Shown one piece after another: positions 5,474 through 9,004 of a stretch of 9,004 nucleotides of DNA. The translations under genes were made by a program, and so were the position numbers. The stretch's first letter is position 1. Each line of letters begins with the position of its first letter. Source of the DNA: Thermoflexales bacterium (GTDB lineage: Bacteria; Chloroflexota; Anaerolineae; B4-G1; SLSP01); assembly GCA_007130345.1 (NCBI GenBank), contig SLSP01000496.1, positions 1-9,004 on the forward strand. The letters run 5' to 3'. The notes below the pieces were generated by a model that saw only the letters and a list, made by a program, of their open reading frames with translations, ran no database searches and was not told the origin of the DNA.

Positions 5474-8400
5474 ATGGCCCCACAACCGCCCGCGTTGTAT
5501 ATAGAAATCCGTAAGTTGGGCACAGAATTTTTCGCTGTAACCAAGCGCGAAAATGGCGAGGAGATCTGCACGAATCAGTTCGAGCACGATCCCACCGGCT
5601 TGACGCACCTCGGCCCGCTGTGGCTGCTGGAACGCGGCACTCTCGGCCCCAACGAAATGCAACACCTGGGGATCAGCTTTGGCGGCAAAGCCAACGCCGG
5701 CCAGGTGGCGCATTACGGCGGACGCCTGTATAGCTACCTCTTCGGGCGCGGGCGCAAACTCCAGAAATTCCTCAAATCCGCAGACCACTATCGCAGCGCG
5801 CCTATCGTGCTCTCTCTGAGCGCGGACGCGGCTATGCTATGGCAGCTCCCGTGGGAATATCTCCACGATGGCGACCGCTTCCTCTGCCTGGAACAATCTA
5901 TGGCACTGGTGCGGGTGCCCTCTGGCCTGCGCGAAATGCAGCCGCCGCCCACCCCGCTCCCCTTGCGCATCCTCGTCATCATCGCCGCGCCCGAAGACCA
6001 GGAACCTATTGACGTCGAGCGCGAGCTATCCGTCATCCAGGACGCGCTCCATGAGCCGATTAACGCCGGGCACGTGCAACTTCACGTCTTGCACGAGGCC
6101 ACGCTGCCCGCGCTGGAAGCGGCCCTGGCAGAAACGCCCTACCACGTCATCCACTACACCGGGCACGGCACGTACAGCACCAAGCAGCATCGCGGGTTCC
6201 TCTGCTTCGAGGATGTCACCGGCAACACCAACCCGGTGGAGGCGATGCACCTGCGCCCCTTGCTGGCCCGCGTGCCATCCCTGCACCTGATGGTGATCTC
6301 CGCCTGCCAGAGCGCGCAAATCGGCGTGCTGGCCGCCTTCGACACGGTGGCGACCGGGCTGCTTCAGGCCGACGTGCCCGCCGTCTTGACCGTGCCCACC
6401 AGCCTCCAGGACGAATCGATGATCGCGCTGTCCTACGAACTCTACGCGCGCCTCGCCCAGGGCGACCTGTTAATGAATGCCGTCAACGCGGTGCGCCGGA
6501 GCCTTCAGACCTTCGACGAGGAGCGCGAGGCGGATCGCCGCCGCTTCGATTGGGGCGTGCCCGCGCTCTACTCGCGCGCCCAACAGATACCGCTGATCGA
6601 TCCCCGGCAAACCACGTCCGGGCCGGCTCCCACGCCCTCCCCCACCAACGTCAAGGGCCTGCCGGTCGCGCCGGCTTTTATCGGACGGCGCAAAGAGCTT
6701 CAGACCCTGCGCCGCGCGCTCCACGACGATGTCTCGCTGATCTACCTGCAAGGCGAGGACGGCATCGGCAAAAGCGCGCTCGTGGCGCAACTCATCGCGC
6801 ATCCCGGCGTCGATCTGGACGATGTGCTGGTCGTCCGCTGCCAGGAATACGTCCATCCGGTGGAAATGCTCGGCAAACTCGCCAACTTCTGGCGCTACCA
6901 GGGCCGCGAGCAGAACATCGAAGCGGCGTCGCGCTTGCTGGACACCCGACGCGGGCCGACGGAACGCGCGCAGGAGTCCCTCCAGATGATCGGCGACCAG
7001 CGCTACCTCATCGTCCTGGACGACTTCGATGCCTGCTTCACGCCTGGGGCCTGCGACGAGGCTTTTGCCATCACCGGGAACGGCGTCACGAACGGGAACG
7101 GGGCCGGGGCCGCAGAAGGCACCCTCGTCAACGCAGCCCTGCGGGCCACCTTGATGGGCCTGCTTTCCGCCCGCGCTCACACCACCTTCCTGCTCACCGG
7201 GCAGACGCGCTGGGCCGGACTAGACAGCCTCCCACCAGAGCACCGTTTGGAATTGCAGCTCTCCTATTTTGCCCAACGCGAAGCGGTGCAGCTTATGAAC
7301 ACCCTCCCCCAATTGAGCCAGGCCCCTATGAACCAACAATTGCGGATTGTGCAATTAGCCAGTCGCCATCCCAAAACCTTGCAATTACTCGATAGTTGGC
7401 TCGCGTGTAGCGGCAACCTCGCCACCCTGCTTCAGGATCCGCCGGTAAAAGGCCAGGCGGCCCGCGCGTGGTGCCAGTATCTGCTCGATGACATCCTGGA
7501 CACGCTCGACCCCGGAGAATACGACGCGCTGCTCTCACTGGTAATTTTGCGCGGCCCCATCTACGCCGACATCATCCCCAAACTTACCGAGGTCTCCGCC
7601 AAATATGCCAAAGGGCTGCTCAAGCGCTGGCACGTCCTCTCACTGCTCCAGTTCCACCGCGCCGATGTCGATGGCAACCTCTTCTACACCTTCCATCCGC
7701 TGGTGCGCCAACACCTGCTCGACCGCCTTTCTCCCCAGGACTTGGAGATGCTCCACGCCCGCGCGGCAACCTACTACGGTGCCCCCTTCCTCGACGAGGC
7801 CCAACGCCAGGTGCTCTCCCGCAGCAGCGCGTCGTGGTCCCGCGACCGCGTCGAATGGCTGGCCCGCAGCGGTGGCGGCATCCTCGGCCTGTGGGTGCGG
7901 CAGACGCAAGACCTCCAACGCGCGCACCGCTCGATGAACAACGCCCTGGCGTGGCAACATCACCTCTTCGCCTCCGGGCAATACGAAGCCGCCGGCCAGG
8001 TGGTCAAGGCCATCATCCCCGTGCTCAACCGCTGGGGCCAGCGCGACCTCGTCGAAGCGCTGCTGTGCCAGAGCATCACGCAACAAGAAGGCCCCGAGCG
8101 CCTCGAAGGGTTGTACGAACTGGCCCGCCTACGCATCGAAGAGGGGAATCTCCAACAGGCGATTGAGGTCTACGAAGAGGTTTACGCGGCCCTGGAAGAC
8201 CAAGCCGCCCACGAACAGATGGCCCATATCCTCACGCGCATCGCCGGCGCCCATCGCCGCCTCAAACACCCCGACGAAGCGCGTCAGAAATACGAGACCG
8301 CGCTCAAGATGTTCCGCGAGTTAGATGACGAGGCGGGGCAATCTCTCTGCCTGCACCAACTCGCCGGCATCTGCCGCGAGCAGGGCGATTACCAGCGCGC

Positions 8401-8827
8401 CCTGGTGCGCAGCCAGGCCGCCCGCGAGCTTGACCAGAAGCGCGGCGACCAGGCCGCGATGGCGCGGGCCATTCACGAGCAGGGGATCATTCTCCAGGAG
8501 ATGGAGCGGCCTTCTCACGCGCTAGAAGACTTCCGGCAGAGCCTCACTCTGGGGCGAGAGTTACGCGACGCATCGCTGATCTCCAAAAATCTGGAGCGCA
8601 TCGCGCAAATTCTGGAGACAACCGAGCGCGAGGCCGAGGCCACAGCCGTCTACGAGGACTTGCTGAAGATTTACCGCCAATCCAGCGTCGTCAAAACCAT
8701 CGCCCTCCTGAAAAAACTGAGCGCCCTGTACGAAAAGCAAGGTCGCCCAGAAGATGCGCGCCAGCAAGTCATCGAAGCGCAGCGCCTGCTCCGCGAAGCG
8801 CAAGCGGCTCAGGAGAGCCGTAATTGA
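5474..8827 (+). CDS. CHAT protease-like / STAND (NB-ARC-type) NTPase / TPR protein, candidate defence or cell-death sensor
   Basis: 1117 residues with SD AAGGAG (5461-5466) 7 nt before the ATG. Residues 1-100 are an N-terminal extension common before CHAT domains. The CHAT (caspase-like, clan CD) domain spans about 105-375: LPWEYL (125-130), catalytic H231 in HYTGHG and C278 in VISACQS, ending near FDWGVPALYS. A Pro/Thr-rich linker (376-400) leads to FIGRRKEL (402-409), Walker A GEDGIGKS (427-434, K433) and Walker B YLIVLDDFD (511-519), then LLTGQTR as sensor. A winged-helix-like segment covers about 665-745. From about 879 there are six TPR-like helix pairs to about 1105. STAND proteins of this build oligomerise on ligand binding and activate the effector; here the effector should be a Cys protease cutting an unknown partner. 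No membrane segment or signal is seen, so it is cytoplasmic. A Gly/Asn-rich insert (535-549) lies between Walker B and the sensor. Architecture is strong; a role in phage defence or regulated death is inference. Confidence 0.9.
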   Translation: MAPQPPALYIEIRKLGTEFFAVTKRENGEEICTNQFEHDPTGLTHLGPLWLLERGTLGPNEMQHLGISFGGKANAGQVAHYGGRLYSYLFGRGRKLQKFLKSADHYRSAPIVLSLSADAAMLWQLPWEYLHDGDRFLCLEQSMALVRVPSGLREMQPPPTPLPLRILVIIAAPEDQEPIDVERELSVIQDALHEPINAGHVQLHVLHEATLPALEAALAETPYHVIHYTGHGTYSTKQHRGFLCFEDVTGNTNPVEAMHLRPLLARVPSLHLMVISACQSAQIGVLAAFDTVATGLLQADVPAVLTVPTSLQDESMIALSYELYARLAQGDLLMNAVNAVRRSLQTFDEEREADRRRFDWGVPALYSRAQQIPLIDPRQTTSGPAPTPSPTNVKGLPVAPAFIGRRKELQTLRRALHDDVSLIYLQGEDGIGKSALVAQLIAHPGVDLDDVLVVRCQEYVHPVEMLGKLANFWRYQGREQNIEAASRLLDTRRGPTERAQESLQMIGDQRYLIVLDDFDACFTPGACDEAFAITGNGVTNGNGAGAAEGTLVNAALRATLMGLLSARAHTTFLLTGQTRWAGLDSLPPEHRLELQLSYFAQREAVQLMNTLPQLSQAPMNQQLRIVQLASRHPKTLQLLDSWLACSGNLATLLQDPPVKGQAARAWCQYLLDDILDTLDPGEYDALLSLVILRGPIYADIIPKLTEVSAKYAKGLLKRWHVLSLLQFHRADVDGNLFYTFHPLVRQHLLDRLSPQDLEMLHARAATYYGAPFLDEAQRQVLSRSSASWSRDRVEWLARSGGGILGLWVRQTQDLQRAHRSMNNALAWQHHLFASGQYEAAGQVVKAIIPVLNRWGQRDLVEALLCQSITQQEGPERLEGLYELARLRIEEGNLQQAIEVYEEVYAALEDQAAHEQMAHILTRIAGAHRRLKHPDEARQKYETALKMFRELDDEAGQSLCLHQLAGICREQGDYQRALVRSQAARELDQKRGDQAAMARAIHEQGIILQEMERPSHALEDFRQSLTLGRELRDASLISKNLERIAQILETTEREAEATAVYEDLLKIYRQSSVVKTIALLKKLSALYEKQGRPEDARQQVIEAQRLLREAQAAQESRN

Positions 8828-8828
8828 G

Positions 8829-8888
8829 AAAAATCCGATTTTTCCACACGCGACCTACTATTTATCTGAAATTCGCACACGGAAAATC
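8829..8888 (+). repeat. 60-base inverted element, right copy flanking the CHAT gene
   Basis: This is the partner of 5334-5393 in inverted orientation, with 6 differences in 60, and begins one base after the CHAT gene's TGA stop (8825-8827). It starts with AAAAATCCGATTTTT (8829-8843). GATTTTTCC (8837-8845) can pair with GGAAAATC (8881-8888) with one bulge, and GCGA (8850-8853) with TCGC (8873-8876). The leading AAAAATC can instead pair with the adjacent GATTTTT, so two exclusive folds exist. Right behind a stop codon it could also act as a 3' mRNA structure, but no T-tract follows. Confidence 0.85.
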
Positions 8889-9004
8889 TCAACCTGTGCA
8901 ATAGGGCACATCCCGACAACTCAAGCAGCGAATGCAAAACGGATAGAGCGTGAGCGAAACCATTGGGTATATTCGTTGTTGTGGACTAAGGTGGTGAGGG
9001 CCGC
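8889..9004. other. Right-edge intergenic DNA, no gene recognised
   Basis: No supported coding start is present. A short GTG frame at 8951 closes after 15 codons, and nothing near the right edge has a recognisable SD plus start. A weak 5-bp hairpin (TGTGC/GCACA, about 8895-8910) is the only structure seen. Confidence 0.5.

Noticed and set aside
6470..7395. Overlapping frames on both strands inside the CHAT gene (minus 6470-7180 and plus 6550-7395)
   Set aside because: The CHAT-STAND frame carries continuous domain motifs through this stretch; the others are Arg/Pro/Ala-rich shadows.
5325..8900. Target-site duplication flanking the inverted repeats
   Set aside because: The bases outside 5334 and 8888 show no direct repeat; instead there is faint continued inverted similarity.
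1..9004. CRISPR array, tRNA or rRNA genes
   Set aside because: No regularly spaced repeats and no recognisable tRNA or rRNA sequence on either strand.

Overview
The window looks like chromosomal DNA from a GC-rich, free-living bacterium. The style of the genes suggests Chloroflexota, perhaps Anaerolineae: a soluble GAF-PAS hybrid-like histidine kinase, a long-insert Der GTPase, and a large CHAT-STAND-TPR protein. The lineage is inference; no rRNA or marker gene here settles it.

Layout. (1) 1-1435, minus strand: the N-terminal 478 codons of a fused restriction endonuclease/N6-adenine methyltransferase (type IIG/ISP-like), cut by the left window edge. A consensus-like promoter and Shine-Dalgarno (SD) sequence precede it. 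(2) 1436-1879: a 444-base divergent intergenic region with no gene. It holds that promoter, a 9-bp GC hairpin, a 73-base imperfect inverted repeat, and a weak promoter with an inverted repeat ahead of the kinase. (3) 1880-3814, plus: a cytoplasmic sensor histidine kinase with a degenerate receiver-like N-terminus. (4) 3892-5277, plus: the ribosome-assembly GTPase Der. (5) 5278-5473: an AT-rich spacer with a perfect palindrome, one copy of a 60-base repeat, and a hairpin just ahead of the next gene's SD. (6) 5474-8827, plus: a 1117-residue CHAT protease-like / STAND NTPase / TPR protein. (7) 8828-9004: the second, inverted copy of the 60-base repeat, then DNA with no recognisable gene.

The most interesting part is 5334-8888. 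A single large protein with caspase-like, nucleotide-switch and TPR sensor modules is bracketed exactly by inverted 60-base elements that match at 54 of 60 positions. CHAT-STAND-TPR architecture fits a self-contained sensor-effector, plausibly for phage defence or regulated cell death. The restriction-modification gene at the left edge is a second defence-type gene, although two ordinary cellular genes lie between them. Whether the flanking repeats are mobile-element ends, a dispersed REP/MITE-like family or regulatory hairpins cannot be decided from this window alone.
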